Shown: positions 22,325-34,555 of the stretch, one piece after another | How the letters are laid out: each line of letters begins with the position of its first letter | Numbering within the stretch: position 1 is the first letter of the stretch | Assembly: GCA_024291935.2 (NCBI GenBank) | Contig: JAGTYA010000024.1 | Span: 1,426,001-1,490,000, forward strand | DNA length: 64,000 nucleotides | Reading direction: 5' to 3' | Origin: Okapia johnstoni | Lineage: Eukaryota; Chordata; Mammalia; Artiodactyla; Giraffidae | The notes under the pieces: generated by a model | Database searches by the model: none | What the model was told of the DNA's origin: nothing | The model's input: the letters and a program-made list of their open reading frames with translations, nothing else | Made by a program: the position numbers and the translations under genes

Positions 22325-23300
22325 TATACTTCACATCTTTTAGGATGACTGCTATAAAAAAAAAAAAACAGAAAACAACAAGTGTAAGTAAAGAGGTGGA
22401 GAAATCTAGAACCCTGTGCACTGTTGCTATAAATATAAAATAGTGCAGCCATCATGGAAAACAGTGCAATGGCCTTCAAAAAACTAGAAACAGAACGACC
22501 CTATGATCCAGCAATAACTATGCTGGGTATGTATCCAAAAGAATTGAAAGCAGGGTCTGAAAGACTTTTGCACACTCTGTTCAACAGCCACGTTTGGCTA
22601 TTACTCACAATAGCCTAAGGTCCCAAATGTCCATCAGCGAGTGAATAGATAAACAAAATGAAAGGAAATTTTAATGCATGAATAAACTTTAAAATATTAT
22701 GGATATCTTTAAACATGGATAAACTTTAAAGATTTTATGCTAATAAGTGAGTCACAAACACAAAAAGCAAATACTGTATGATTTCACTATATGAGGTATC
22801 TTGAGTAATCAAGGGCTTATGCCCTGGTGGCTCAGACAGTAAAGAATCTGACTGCAATGTGGCAGACCTGGGTTCAGTCCCTGGGTTGGGAAGATCCCCT
22901 GGAAGAGGGCATGGCAACCCACTCCAGTATTCTTGCCTGGAGAATCCCATGGACAGCAGAGCCTGGCGGGCTACAGTCCAGGGGGTCCCCAAAAGGTCAG
23001 ACACAACTGAGTGACTAAGCACAGCAGAGCGCAGCACAGAGGAGTCAAACTCAGAGATGCAGGAAGTAGAATGGCAGTTGCCAGGGGCTAGGAGGAGGGG
23101 CAGCTGGGATCTGTTGTTAATGGGTATAGAGTTTCAGTTTTGCCAGATGAAAAGGTTCTGGAGCTTGCACAACAATGTGAACACACCTGACGCTACTGAA
23201 CTGTAGGCTTAAACATGTTCAAGATGGTGAACTTCACATCGGGCTTATGTTGCCATAATTTTCTAAAAGAGAATTTCATTTTTGAATAAAAAATACATTC
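22325..23300 (+). mobile_element. L1 LINE 3' fragment (ORF2 end and 3' UTR)
   Basis: Carries the decayed end of ORF2 (CCTATGATCCAGCAATAAC, then GTATCCAAAAGAATTGAAAG) and a 3' UTR (GGCAGTTGCCAGGGGCTAGG). Split by a BOV-tA at 22812-23030. Confidence 0.82.
22812..23030 (+). mobile_element. BOV-tA SINE inside L1
   Basis: GGTGGCTCAGACAGTAAAGAATC head through CACAACTGAGTGACTAAGC. Confidence 0.85.
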
Positions 23301-23956
23301 AGGAAACCAAAAAATAGAAAAGAATATACAGTAAAAAGTCTCCCAGGCACTCTTGTCTCCCATTCTCCTGGTTCCTATTCCTATACCGGCTTTTAAAAAT
23401 GTGTTAACAATAAAGGACAGAAACCATATACTGGGCTCACTTCAAATAGCACAGGAAAAGCATTTCACAAAGTCCAAAACCCTTTCACGATAAAAACACT
23501 CAGCAAAGAAACAGAAGGGTACTTCCTCAATCTGATAATGGGCATCTACACAAAACCCACAGCTAACACCATACTCCATGGTGAAAGACTGAAATTTTTT
23601 CCTTAAGATTAAGGACAAAACAAAGATATCTGCTCTCATCACTTCAATTCAACATTATACTGGAGGTTATATCCAGGGTGATTTTGGGAAGAAAAAAAGT
23701 CATCCAGTTTGGAAAGGAAGAAGTAAAACTATCTCTGTGTGCAGATGACATGATCTTATGTATGTAAAATCCAATGGAATTCATAAAAACACTAACAGAG
23801 CTAATGAAACGTTTAGCAAGATTGCAGGATACAAGATCAATGTGCAAAAATCAGTTATATTTCCTATACAATAGCAATGAACAATCAAAAATGGAATTAA
23901 AACAATTCTGTTTACACTAGCATCAAAAGGAATAAACCACTTAGTAATAAGCTTAA

Positions 23957-24072
23957 TGAGGATTTTCCTGGCGGTCCAGTGGTTAAGACTCCTTGCTTCC
24001 AGTGTAGGGGGTCTGTGTTTGATTCCTGGTTAGGGAACTAAGATCCCACATGCCGCATGGCCAAAAAAAACA
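23957..24072 (+). mobile_element. CHR-type SINE inside L1
   Basis: GGCGGTCCAGTGGTTAAGACTCC head, CCGCATGGCCAAAAAAAA tail. Confidence 0.85.
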
Positions 24073-25262
24073 CTGTAGGAATAAGTTTAACTAGAGTAAA
24101 AGACTTGTACACTGAAAACTACACTGAAAGAAATCCTGTGTTCATGGATTGGAAATCTTAATTTTGTTAAGATGGCAATATTCCCCAAATTCAACACAAT
24201 CCCTATCAAAATACCACCTGCCTGCTCTGTAGAAGTTGACAAGCTGATCCTAAAATTCATACAAAACTTCAAGAGACCCAGAATAGTCAAAACAATCTTG
24301 GAAAAGAACAAAGATGGTAGACACACTTTTTCATCTCAAAACTTACTACAAAGCTACAATAGTCAAGACTATGTGATATTGGCATTAAGAACAGACACAT
24401 AAATCAGAGGGACAAATCTGAAAGTCCAGAAATAAATCCATGCTTTGACAGTCAACTGATTTTGACAAAGGTGCCAGGATAAATCAATGGGGAAACAATC
24501 TCTTCAATAAATGGTGCTGGGACAATTGGATATCCACGTGCAAAAGAATGAAATTGGATGCCTGTCTCCTACCACTGACAAAAATTAACTCAAAATGGAT
24601 CAACAAATGTAAGAGTTACAACAGTAAACTCAAAGAAGACAATGTAGGCAGAAATCTTCCTGATCTTACGGGAGGCAAGGGTTTCCTAGATACAACACCA
24701 AAGGCATAGTGACAAAAGAAAAAAGAGATACCCTGGACTTCAGCAAAAAAAAAAAAAAGTTTGTGTTGCAAAGGACACCATCAAGAAAGTGAAAAGATAA
24801 TATATACTGCAAGAAAATATTTGCTAATCATACATCTGATAAGAGATTAACATCAAGAATGCACAAAGAATTCCTATAACTCAACAACAAAAATGAACAC
24901 AAAACACCCAGTTAAAAAACGAGCAGAAGGTTTGAATAAACATTCTCCAAAGAGATACGACAAATACTTAGTAATGAAGAGATGCTCAACATCATTAGCC
25001 ATCAAGGAAATGCACATCGAAACCACAAGATACATCTTCATACCCACTGGGATGGCAATAATCAAAAAGTCAGATAATAAAATGAATTGGTGAGGATGTG
25101 GAGAAATTGGAGGACTTGTTTACTACTGATGGGAGTGTAAAATGGTGCAGCTGCTTTGGAAAGCGATCTTGTAGTTCCTCAAATGGTTAAACACAGAGTT
25201 ACCACATAATCCAGCCAATGCACTCCTAGGTATATAGCCTAGAGAAATGACAGTGGATGTCA

Positions 25263-25400
25263 GGAGTTCCCTAGTGGCCTAGTGGTTAGGATTCCAGGGT
25301 TTCACTGCATTGCCCGGGTTCAATACCTGGTTGGAGAACTGAGAGCCTGGCAAGCCACACAGCACAACCAAAACAAAAAGAAGGAAGGAAAGATGAAAGA
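25263..25400 (+). mobile_element. CHR-type SINE inside L1
   Basis: GGAGTTCCCTAGTGGCCTAG head; purine-rich tail with GAAG/GAAA words to about 25400. Confidence 0.82.
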
Positions 25401-25436
25401 AAGAAAGAAAATGTCCATACAAAAACTCACACATGA

Positions 25437-25595
25437 GGAGCTTCCCTGGTGGTCCAGGGGTTGAGAATTAGCTTTGCAGTGCAGGAGATGCGGGTTCAAC
25501 CCCTGGTCAGGGAACTAAGATCCCACATGCCACAAAAGACCCCACTTGATGCAATTAGACCTGATGAAGCCAAATAAATATTAAAAAAAAAAAAC
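25437..25595 (+). mobile_element. CHR-type SINE inside L1
   Basis: AGCTTCCCTGGTGGTCCAG head, then ACTAAGATCCCACATGCCAC and an A tail. Confidence 0.85.
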
Positions 25596-26208
25596 ACCTC
25601 ACACCAGACTGTTCATAGTAGCATTATTCCTACCAAAAAAAATGAAAACAACCTAAATGCCTAACAACTAATGAATGGATGAATGAAATGTGTTCTCTCC
25701 AGACATTGGTATGTAATTCAGCAATAAAGAGAAAGTACTTATCTATGTTACAATATGGATGAATTTTGAAAATATGTTAAGTAAAAGAAGACAGATGCAA
25801 AATACCACGTACTTTATGTTTCCAATCATATGAAATATCCAACATTAGCAAATCTTTAGAGACAGGAAATAAATAGTTTCCAGGGACTAAGGGAAAGGGG
25901 AAATGGGGAGTGACTGCTGATGGCATAGGGTCTCTTCTGAGGTCACAAAAATGTTCTAGAATTAGATAGTTGTGATGGTCACACAACTTGGTGAAGATAC
26001 CAAAAAACAAATAAACAACCCAACCCACTGAATTTTACACTTTAAAAGAGTAAGTATTATGGTATGTGAATTCTATCACAATTTAACAATCCATATAAAA
26101 ATATGTTAACCTGTAAATATAAGCTGGGAGGAAATACAGCTCTCACTGGGTCAGGACCAGCTTATTTGCAGATCTACTATGGAAGCTGAATCAGCAGGTT
26201 GCTTGGGA

Positions 26209-26580
26209 CTTCCCTCGTGGCCCAGAGGCTAAGACACCACACTCCCAGTGCAGGGGGGCCCAGGGTTTCATCCCAGAGAACTAGATCCTGCCTGCCGCAA
26301 CTAAGAGGTCAGTTGCCACCACTGGTGGCTCAGATGGTAAAGAATCTTCCCGCAACGTGGAAGACCCGAGTTCGATCCTGGGTTGGGAAGATCCCCTTGG
26401 AGAAGGAACTGGCAACCCACTCCAATATTCTTGCCTGGAAAATCTCATGAACAGAGGAGCCTGGTGGGCTACCATCTATGGGGTCGAAAAGAGTTGGACA
26501 TGACTGAGCGACACACACACATACGCACAAAGATCCCATGTGCTGCAACTAAGACGTAGCACAACCAAATAAATAAGTAA
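26209..26580 (+). mobile_element. CHR SINE split by a BOV-tA
   Basis: CHR head at 26209-26320 (GGGACTTCCCTCGTGGCCCAG). A BOV-tA fills 26325-26520. The CHR tail (AAGATCCCATGTGCTGCAAC) resumes at 26530. Confidence 0.8.
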
Positions 26581-26589
26581 AGAAAGGAG

Positions 26590-27660
26590 CTTGGCAAGCA
26601 CGGAAAGTCAGTTGACTACCTTCACAATATATCTAGAACCCTAACCCTCCTCACCACTTCTGTGGTCCTCCAACTCCCTGACCCTGCTTTCCAGTCTTAC
26701 TGGAGATTCACCTGGTCACACAACCACTTCCAGGTCCAGATCTCTTCCTCTGAGGACATATGCGTGACCCTCTGATTCACACTGCAGTATCTCTGGAGTC
26801 CCCTATGTGGCTGGGGGGGGAGGGGAGCGGTGGCAGGACGGGGGAGGGGCCTAATCTGATACCTGGCAGAGCAGACACTGAGCGTGTGTTTCTGGAGTGA
26901 ATCAGAGTTAGGAAGAGCCTCGTTGAGGAGATGCCATCTGGGCTGGGACCTTAAGTGCCCATGGAGTCTGTCAGCTAGATGGGGAAGGGACAGTGCCCTG
27001 GGCAGGCATAGTATAGCCTGTGCAAAGGCCCTGGGGAGAGGGGCCCTGAGAGAGGGGCCTGGTGCCTTTGAACACTCAGGAGACTGAGGGCCTTAAGGTC
27101 TTGTGATCACAGATGGGGCTAGACACAGATAGAGGTTCAAGGGACTTTTGCATTAGACATGTTTCCTCATTTCCTTGTAAGGAGCTGCTCAGAACTGTTT
27201 AAATATGCAAGGAGATTCACTGGCTCTCAGCACTACAGAGTGCTGGCTACCCTGACTGTCAGCTCTTCAGGGCTGGCTTGATCCAGCAGCTCAAAGATGT
27301 CATCCTATACTTGCTTCTTGCTCTTTCTTTCCCCATTTCCCCATGTCAGTTTCATTCTCAGAGCAGCTTTCATCCTGGTGGCAAAACCTCTTGCTGCAGT
27401 TCAAGCAGTGACCCCCATGTCTACATATCTTAGTCCAGAAGGAGCTAGGAAACATCTTTTCCAGCAGCCCCAGCCAAAAAGAAGTCCCCTCCACTGTCCT
27501 TGGGTTCAAGGCCCACTCCTGGGCTGATGCTGCTCTATGAAGGCCTGGGCCGCCCGTCCCAGCCCCAGGCCCAGTTCATACCCAAAGAACCATTAGGGAA
27601 GTGCCCAGACAAGAGAAGCGTCATGGGAGACAACCACAATAGCCAAGAAAGTCAAATTCT
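26590..27660. other. No gene seen
   Basis: Contains a G-run region (26812-26850) and sequence at 26880-27110 resembling an old interspersed repeat. Open frames are short. Confidence 0.4.
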
Positions 27661-27664
27661 CTTT

Positions 27665-28192
27665 TCCTTTTTACTATTTATTTGGCTGTGCTGGGTCTTA
27701 GTTGTGGCATCCAGGATCCCGATCTTCATTGCTGCATGAGGGATCTCTCAGTTGTGGCACCTTTTTTATTGTTGTTGTTTCACATTCCAACTCTTGGTTG
27801 CAGCATTTGGCATCTAGTTCCCTGACCAGACGTAAGTAACGCAGTTTCAATCCCTGGGTCGGGAAGATCCCCTGGAGGAGGGAATGGCAGCCCACTCCAG
27901 TATTCTTGCCTGGAGAACCCCATAGACAGAGGAGCCTGGTGGGCTACAGGCCCTAAGGTCACAAAGATTCGGACACAACTGAGTGACTTAGCACAAGACC
28001 ATCCCTGACCAGAGGGCTTCCCAGTTGGCGCTAGTGATAAAGAATCCACCGGCCAATGCAGGAGGCATGTGAGACTCTGGTTTGATCCCTGGGTTGGGAA
28101 GATCCTCTAGAGGAGGAAATGGCAACCCACTCCCAAGCCCTGTGCATTGGAAGTGCAGAGTTTTAGCCACCGGACTACCAGGAAGCCCCTCA
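27665..28192. mobile_element. Nested SINEs: CHR split by two BOV-tA copies
   Basis: An inverted CHR (27670-27840 and 28140-28192, ending GGACTACCAGGAAGCCCC) holds two plus-strand BOV-tA copies, 27845-28005 and 28015-28138. Confidence 0.8.
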
Positions 28193-28194
28193 AA

Positions 28195-28860
28195 TTCTTA
28201 ATTTCCTTTCCTCATCTGTATGGGGGTATATCAGCTCTACTTTACAGGTTCAAGCATGACAGTTCTGTGCTGTGGCCAGTGCGACCTGGGGCAGAATGTC
28301 CGCTCCAGGGCTGTTCTCTTCTCAGTGAAAGTAAGGGCTGGGTCACCTGGTAATCAAGCTGCTTTTCCTGTTCACCTAAGGTCCTTTTCTCTGAAAGGAG
28401 ATGCAATGGCCAGATACGACCAGCAGATGGCAGTCCTGAGGCATGTCCTGGTTCTGGTAGAGCCTGGGAGCCGCAGCTGCAGAGAACCAAGCTGGGCCTC
28501 TCCAGCCAGAACCTGTGGTCTCCTGTGCCTTCTTGGGAACCCAGCTCTCAGGTGGCAGCAGGGCCAGCTTCATGAGCATGCCGCCCACACTTAGAAGGGC
28601 CCTGGGACTGGTTTAATGCCCTGCCGCCTTGGAGTCTTACTGTTGAATAGGAGCCCTCACTTTCACTTTGCCGTAGGCCCTAAATTATGGTGCTGGGTGG
28701 CAGGACTCATGTGGTCTCAAGGATCCCCATCAATGCTACTTCCCAGAGATGGGCTGGGCCTTTCCCCTTGCTGTGCCTTCCACCAGCCTTCCTGGGGCTC
28801 CTGATAGTGCTGGTCTCCTCGGCTCACTGTCTGCTGGGAAGCCTAGAAAGCGTAAGGGCC
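28195..28860. other. No gene seen
   Basis: Leads into the minisatellite. A 124-codon frame (28220-28594) has no recognisable feature. Confidence 0.4.
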
Positions 28861-28862
28861 CA

Positions 28863-29440
28863 GTGTAGGGAGGAGGACGATCCCAAGGGGGGAGGATGGG
28901 GACCCCAAGAGGGAAGGGCGGAGACCCCACGTGGGGAGGGCGAGGACCCCACGTGGGGAGGGCGGGGACCCCATAGGGGAGGACGGAGACTCTAAGGGGA
29001 AGACAAGAACTCTACATGGGGAAGACGAGGACCCCAGGGGGAGGACGAGGACCCCAAGGGGGAAGGGTGGAGACCCCAAGTGGGGAGGGAGGGGACCCCA
29101 CGGGGGGAGGACGGGGACCCCACGGGGGAGGACGGAGGTTCCAAGGGGGAAGATGGGGACCCTATGTGGGGAGGACGGGGACTCCAGGGGGGAGGACGAG
29201 GACCCCAAAGGGGAAGGGCAGAGACCCCACGTGGGGAGGGCGGGACCTCACATGGGGAGAGAGGGGACCCCATGTGGGGAGGGCAGGGACCCCACGGGGA
29301 AAGACGAAGACCCCACTTGGGGAGGGAGGGGACCCAATGGGGGGAGGATGGGGACCCCACGTTGGGAGGAGGATGGGGATCCCAGGTATGGAGGACAGAG
29401 ACCCACGTGGGGAGGATGGGACCCCACATGAGGAAAAAAT
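28863..29440. repeat. GC-rich minisatellite, about 22-bp unit
   Basis: About 26 imperfect copies of a 20-23 bp unit of the type GGGGAGGACGGGGACCCCA. Several copies contain the palindrome CCCCACGTGGGG, so CACGTG E-boxes recur along the array. Long open frames on both strands (up to 230 codons) come from the repetition and do not indicate a protein. Confidence 0.9.
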
Positions 29441-29634
29441 TCCTCTCTGGTCAAGGTCATCAATGGCCTGGTTGTGGGTCTCATCTTACTTGTCCCCTCT
29501 GGTATCTGACACTCAATTCCTCTATTCCATAGGGTCTCAGGGCTCAGTTCAGGGGCCCTCACTCTCCTCTGGACACTCCTCACTCACTGCCCCACAGCCA
29601 TCAGAGTCCCCTAGGCTTCCTTCCACTTTACTAA

Positions 29635-29910
29635 AAAGTCACTTATTGAGGTGTAATTTACACACAGTGAAATTCACCCTTTCAGATGCACAGTTCAATG
29701 AGTTTTAGTAAACACATGCAGTCACGATATAATCCAGAGTATTTCCACACCCCCAAGATTTTTCCCAGGCCCTCACTCCAGCCCCGGGCAACCACTGATC
29801 CATTTCCCGTCTCTCTGGTTTTACCTTTTCCAGAATGTCATATAAGTAGAATCATACAGCCGGTAGCCTTTTGGGTCTGCCTTCTTTCATTTAACATCAT
29901 GCCACACTCC
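29635..29910 (-). mobile_element. Old L1 (L1M) remnant
   Basis: TTATTGAGGTGTAATTTACAC, then GTAGAATCATACAG and TTTCATTTAACATCATG match the inverted 3' region of ancient mammalian L1. Confidence 0.6.
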
Positions 29911-29914
29911 TTTG

Positions 29915-30035
29915 TTTTCTTTTTTGGCCACACTCATGGCATGGAGGATCTTAGTTCCCCAATTAGGGATCGAACCTGAGCCCCCTGCATTGGAAGCTTG
30001 GAGTCTTAATCACTGGACCACCAGAGAAGCTCCCA
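29915..30035 (-). mobile_element. CHR-type SINE
   Basis: Inverted: GATCTTAGTTCCCCAATTAGG through CACTGGACCACCAGAGAAGC. Confidence 0.82.
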
Positions 30036-30097
30036 CACCCGTTTCTGAATCTCATTTCTTGGTATTCCATGTGTAGCCATTGTTTAAGCACCACCCA

Positions 30098-30215
30098 GAA
30101 TTCCCTGGCTTCCATGCTTTCACTGCCAAGGGCCCGGGTTCAATCCCTGGTGAAGAAACTGGGATCCCATAAGCCAGATGGCGTGGCCAGAGAAATGAAT
30201 AAAAATAAATAAAGC
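30098..30215 (+). mobile_element. CHR-type SINE
   Basis: AATTCCCTGGCTTCCATGC head, AGATGGCGTGGCCAGAG tail and AAATAAATAAAG run. Confidence 0.8.
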
Positions 30216-30219
30216 ACCG

Positions 30220-30950
30220 TTCTCTGTGATGTCACATACCCCCTACCGTGGCCCTCTAATGAGCTCTGCCTGAAACTCAATCAGGCCCTCAGGTTCCCTC
30301 AAACCAAATCCTCTGCCTTCACTCTCTCCCTTGGTCACCAAGCTAGAAATCCAGGAGGCATCCTTGCCTCTGTGCCTCTGTCTGCTGTCCCCACATCTCC
30401 AGATGTCGCCCTCCCCAGTTGTCCCCTTCCCTCCATCTTCTCTGCCTCGGTCCAAGTCGATGCCACTGCAGGGTCTCCTGGCTGGTCTCCCTGTCTCCTC
30501 ACCCTGGCCCTGGCCCTGGTCTCATCCCAGTCCATCCTGCACCAGTTCATGAGGGCAGCAAGCAACCTCCTTGGTCAGGATCTGATCCTTCCTGCCTCTC
30601 CAGCCTGACCTCTCTCCACATCCCCTTCTAAGATGGGGACACTGTTGAAATGAACTGTTAGTGAGTAATCAGGGTCATAACATAATAGCCCAAAATGTTT
30701 ACTAATGGTTGCTAAGAAACTGCAAAGTGAAGAAAGCAAAATGCAAAATGATCTATTTATTACCTATCATGTACAGAAGGGGAACTAGAAATTATACACA
30801 TGTGCAAAAACAAATATGGTAATAAACGCAGATAAACCAGAAACCAGTGAGATTGCTTACTTGTGGGAGGGGCAGGGTGTGAAGAACGGGACCAGGGAGA
30901 AAGCATAGGGGAAGTGACACTTCTCTGAGTATCTCTGTGTAGTTCCGACT
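30220..30950. other. No gene seen
   Basis: Pyrimidine-rich first half, AT-rich second half. Nothing identified. Confidence 0.4.
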
Positions 30951-30954
30951 TTGT

Positions 30955-31082
30955 TGTTGTTGTTACTTTTGGGCCACGCTGTGTGGCCTGTGGGATCTTG
31001 GTTCCCTGACCATGGATGGAGCCCGCACTCCCTAAGTTGGAAGTATGGAGTCTTAACTGCTGGACCACGAGGGAAGTTCCAG
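30955..31082 (-). mobile_element. CHR-type SINE
   Basis: Inverted: GTGTGGCCTGTGGGATCTTGG, then TGGACCACGAGGGAAGTTCC. Confidence 0.82.
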
Positions 31083-31472
31083 TTCCGATTCTTAGAATCA
31101 TTACTGTTTCAAAAATTAAACAAAATTTTAATCAACAAGCAATTGAGTATAGGGGAGTGGAGGCGACCCAAAGTGGAATATAAACAGGAACAAAGGAGCC
31201 CAACTGTGCTACCAGAGAGACTATCATGACACTGAGGACACCAGGGGACACTCAGCTGAGTGACTTTAGAAAAGAGTATTTCACCATCTACTCTAGGGAA
31301 AAACAGAACAGTACGTACTCTAAGTAGCAGGTTTGTTTTTCACAGAGCTGAGTTAAAAATTCAGAAACTGCTTATGTGTATTCTAGAACTAAGCAAATAA
31401 GTAAACACATGGTGACTAATAAAAGCCAGATTTCTCACTGTCAAAAAAACAAGTTAGAAATAAGGATGAAGG

Positions 31473-31805
31473 GACTTCCCTGGTGGTACAGTGGATAAAG
31501 AACCCACCTACCAAGGTAGAGGACACAGGTTCGATCCCTGGTGCGGGAACTAAGATCCTTCATGCTTTGGAGCAGCTAAGCCCATGTGCCACAACCACTG
31601 CACCCAAGCTCTAGAGCCCTTGAGCCCCAACTACCGAGCCCGCCCACTGCTACTGCTGAAGCCCGTGTACCTAGAGCTGTGTGTGCTTCACAAGAGAAGC
31701 AACCACAGTAAGAAGCCCTCACACCGCAATGAAGAGCCCCTGCTGAAAGCAACAAGAGGAAGCCAGGCAAAGCAATGAAGACTTAGCACAGCCAAAAAAA
31801 AAAGG
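31473..31805 (+). mobile_element. Long CHR-type SINE
   Basis: GGGACTTCCCTGGTGGTACAG head with an extended 3' body (GAAGAGCCCCTGC, then ACTTAGCACAGCCAAAAAA), longer than the other CHR copies. Confidence 0.85.
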
Positions 31806-31809
31806 AAAG

Positions 31810-32360
31810 CGGGTAGGCTAAAATAAACACCATGTTGTTGAACTGGAACTGGGGGCACCAGTGTGAACTCATGGTTTTCAAAAATACATATTGATAAGAT
31901 ATAGAAATAGCTCTGGATGAGAATGTGTGTGCATATACGCTTCCTAACTCTGACCACTGAGACGGCTTGAAACTCATAGTGCCCAACACCAGTGAAATCA
32001 CCCAGCTCCTAGACCTTGGTATCTGAAGCCATTCTCCAATAACAGGTACCAAGACTCCTCGGAGAAATAGCTATTTCCAAGATGTGGCAAGGAAAGTACA
32101 AGATGAGCCTACAACATCTTATGGGATCAGAAGGGAAGAAAGAGCTCAAAGAATAATGGAGACATACTGGGACATGTCAATAGACACAAGGAGGCAACCT
32201 GAATGTCCCGTCCCCATGCCAAACCAGGAACAATACAACAGACAAAATAATGATAGCAATGGATGATAATCCATAGAGTAAGAACCTACAGAATAAAATA
32301 AGAATCTGTGAATCCATATCAATATAAATATTTGAATGAGTGAAGAAATAAATAAATAAA
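31810..32360. other. No gene seen
   Basis: AT-rich unassigned sequence with an AAATAAATAAATAAA run before the next SINE. Confidence 0.4.
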
Positions 32361-32365
32361 GGCAG

Positions 32366-32522
32366 GGGAATTCCCTGGCAGTCCAGTGGTTAGGACTCCA
32401 TGCTTTCACTGTGAGGGCCCAGGTTCAATCCCTAGTCAGGGAATTAAGAGTCCCGCAAGCCACTGAGTGGTGTGGCCAAAAAAAAAATAAATAAAATAAA
32501 TAATAAATAAATAAAATAAAGG
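32366..32522 (+). mobile_element. CHR-type SINE with (AAAT)n tail
   Basis: GGGAATTCCCTGGCAGTCC head; the tail runs into AAATAAATAAAATAAAT repeats (32478-32522). Confidence 0.85.
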
Positions 32523-32627
32523 AGGGTGGAAGGAAAAATCCTTTCTCATGGTAGATTTTAACCCATAAATGTAAAATGAGGGAAACTGAAAACCACCACT
32601 TGGCAAATACCCTGGTAATAACTGCAT

Positions 32628-33120
32628 CAGCATATTAAAAAGCAGAGACATTACTTTGCCAACAAAGGTCCATCTCATCAAGGCTATGGTTTTTCCAGTA
32701 GTCATGTATGGATGTGAGAGTTGGACTATAAAGAAAGCTGAGCGCTGAAGAATTGATGCTTTTGAACTGTGTTGTTGGAGAAGACTCAAGAGTCTCCTGG
32801 ACTGCAAGGAGATCCAACCAGTCCATCTTAAAGGAGATCAATCCTGAGTGTTCACTGGAAGGACTGATGCTGAAGCTGAAACTCCAATATTTTCACCACC
32901 TGATGTGAAGAGCTGACTCATCTGAAAAGACCCTGATGCTGGGAAAGATTGAAGGCGGGAGAAGGGGATGACGGAGGATGAGATGGTTGGATGGCATCAC
33001 CAACTCAATGGACATGAGTTTGAGTAAACTCCGGGAGTTGGTGATGGACAGGGAGGCCTGGCATGCTGTGGTCCATGGGGTTGCAAAGATCGGACACAAC
33101 TGAGCAACTGAACTGAACTG
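32628..33120 (+). mobile_element. BovB LINE 3' end
   Basis: Plus-strand orientation: AAAAAGCAGAGACATTACTT through GACACAACTGAGCAACTGAAC. Frames are broken. Confidence 0.88.
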
Positions 33121-33254
33121 TATCAGGCAAGAGTTAGTGACAGATGCTAAGATGAGTGGGGGGAGGGGAGAAGTAGGATAGGAAATAGGATATTTAAAGA
33201 GTTGCAAAGTATCTCTCTATAACATACTTAAAAATGAGTAATTATATTTTTAAA

Positions 33255-33392
33255 ATATCAATTTATTTATTTGGCTGTACCAGGTCTTAGTTGCGGCATG
33301 TGGGATCTAGTTCCCTGACCATGGATCAAACTTGGGCCCCTGCATTGGGAACGTGGAGTCTTAACCACTAGGCCATTAGGGAAGTCCCTAAA
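33255..33392 (-). mobile_element. CHR-type SINE
   Basis: Inverted: TTAGTTGCGGCATGTGGGATC through TAGGCCATTAGGGAAGTCCC. Confidence 0.83.
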
Positions 33393-33839
33393 CAAGTGAT
33401 TTATAATGAAGAAACCTGACAGAAATCATCTTAACCAAATGACCAATCTGAATATGGCCTAGAAAGGGGCAGATGGACAACACATGCCTCCTGATAGGAT
33501 GCACTGAGAAGGACAGAACATCTGGGGACTAGGAACATCACCTGAGTGAAGGCAAAACAAGGAGTGACAAGGTAGACCAGGCAGAGGTGGTCATTCTAAG
33601 ATCGGTCAGGGGAGGCTTCTCTGAAGTGGCAACATTTAAGCTCTGATCCGAGTGTCAGAAGAACTGGAGAGAAGTACTCCAGGCAGCAGAAACAGCCATG
33701 TCAAATGACTCAAGGCACAGAAAGAAGGCAAATATCTGGTGTGCCGTGGGGAGTGAAGTGGAGATCAGAGAGACAGGGGAGCCCCTATTACATGGGGCTC
33801 TGTGAGCCCATGTTAGGTGAGAAGTTTGGGGGTTTCTTC

Positions 33840-34325
33840 CTTAGATTTTATTGTGCTAAAATACACACAACAAAGTTTACCGTCTTAATTTTCTTCAGTG
33901 CACAGTTTGATGTTATGAAATACGTTCATAATGTTATGCAATTATCGCCACCATCTATCCCCAGAACTCTTTTCATCTTATATATATATATATAAAGCTG
34001 AAACTTTATACCCATGAAACAAGAACTCCCCAGCCTCCCTCCCCACAGACCTGGCAATCACTGTTCAACTTTCTGCTTCTATGATTTTTGACTACTCTAA
34101 GCATCTCAAATAAGCAAAAACATACTGGGGTTTTTTTGTTTGAGACTGGTTTATTTCACTTAGCATAATGTTCTAAGGTTCATCAATTTGTAGAATTTTC
34201 TTCCTTTTTGATGACTAATATTCCATCATATGTATAAACCACATTTTGCTTATCCATCAATCCATTGAGAGATACTTGGATTTTAGTTATTGTGAACATG
34301 GGTGTACAAGCAACTCAGAGATCAT
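33840..34325 (-). mobile_element. Old L1 (L1M) remnant
   Basis: ATTGTGCTAAAATACACAC, CACTTAGCATAATGTTC and TATTGTGAACATGG are inverted 3' ORF2/UTR words. A (TA)n run lies at 33979-33993. Confidence 0.6.
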
Positions 34326-34329
34326 GCCT

Positions 34330-34455
34330 TCCCTGGAGGAGGAAATGGCAATCCACTCCAGTATTCCTGCCTGGGAAATCCCACAGACAGAGAAGCCTGA
34401 CAGGCTAGAGCCCAAGGGGTAACAAAACAGTTGGACGTGATTTAGCAGCTAAACC
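34330..34455 (+). mobile_element. BOV-tA SINE, 5'-truncated
   Basis: Starts in the middle (CCCTGGAGGAGGAAATGGCAA) and ends TTGGACGTGATTTAGCAGC. Confidence 0.75.
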
Positions 34456-34489
34456 ACAACAACAAACAGTGAATGAGCTTAGAAGACTC

Positions 34490-34553
34490 CACACCAGGGC
34501 TCCTGGCACTGGGAATGCGGAGTCTTAGCCACAGGACCACCAGGGAAGTCCTC
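34490..34553 (-). mobile_element. CHR-type SINE fragment
   Basis: Only the inverted head remains: GGAGTCTTAGCCACAGGACC, then ACCAGGGAAGTCC. Confidence 0.65.
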
Positions 34554-34555
34554 CA

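Larger units (their letters stand above)
23400..26095 (+). mobile_element. L1 LINE fragment, ORF2 region
   Basis: Long decayed ORF2 stretch (for example CATTTCACAAAGTCCAAAACC, AATCAATGGGGAAACAATC, ATGCTCAACATCATTAGCC), then a 3' part after 25600. Many stops in all frames. SINEs interrupt it at 23957, 25263 and 25437. It is a separate insertion from the L1 just upstream, because the ORF2 order restarts. Confidence 0.85.

Noticed and set aside
28931..29708. Frames of 145-230 codons on both strands
   Set aside because: Produced by the minisatellite: a repeat without stops opens several frames at once.
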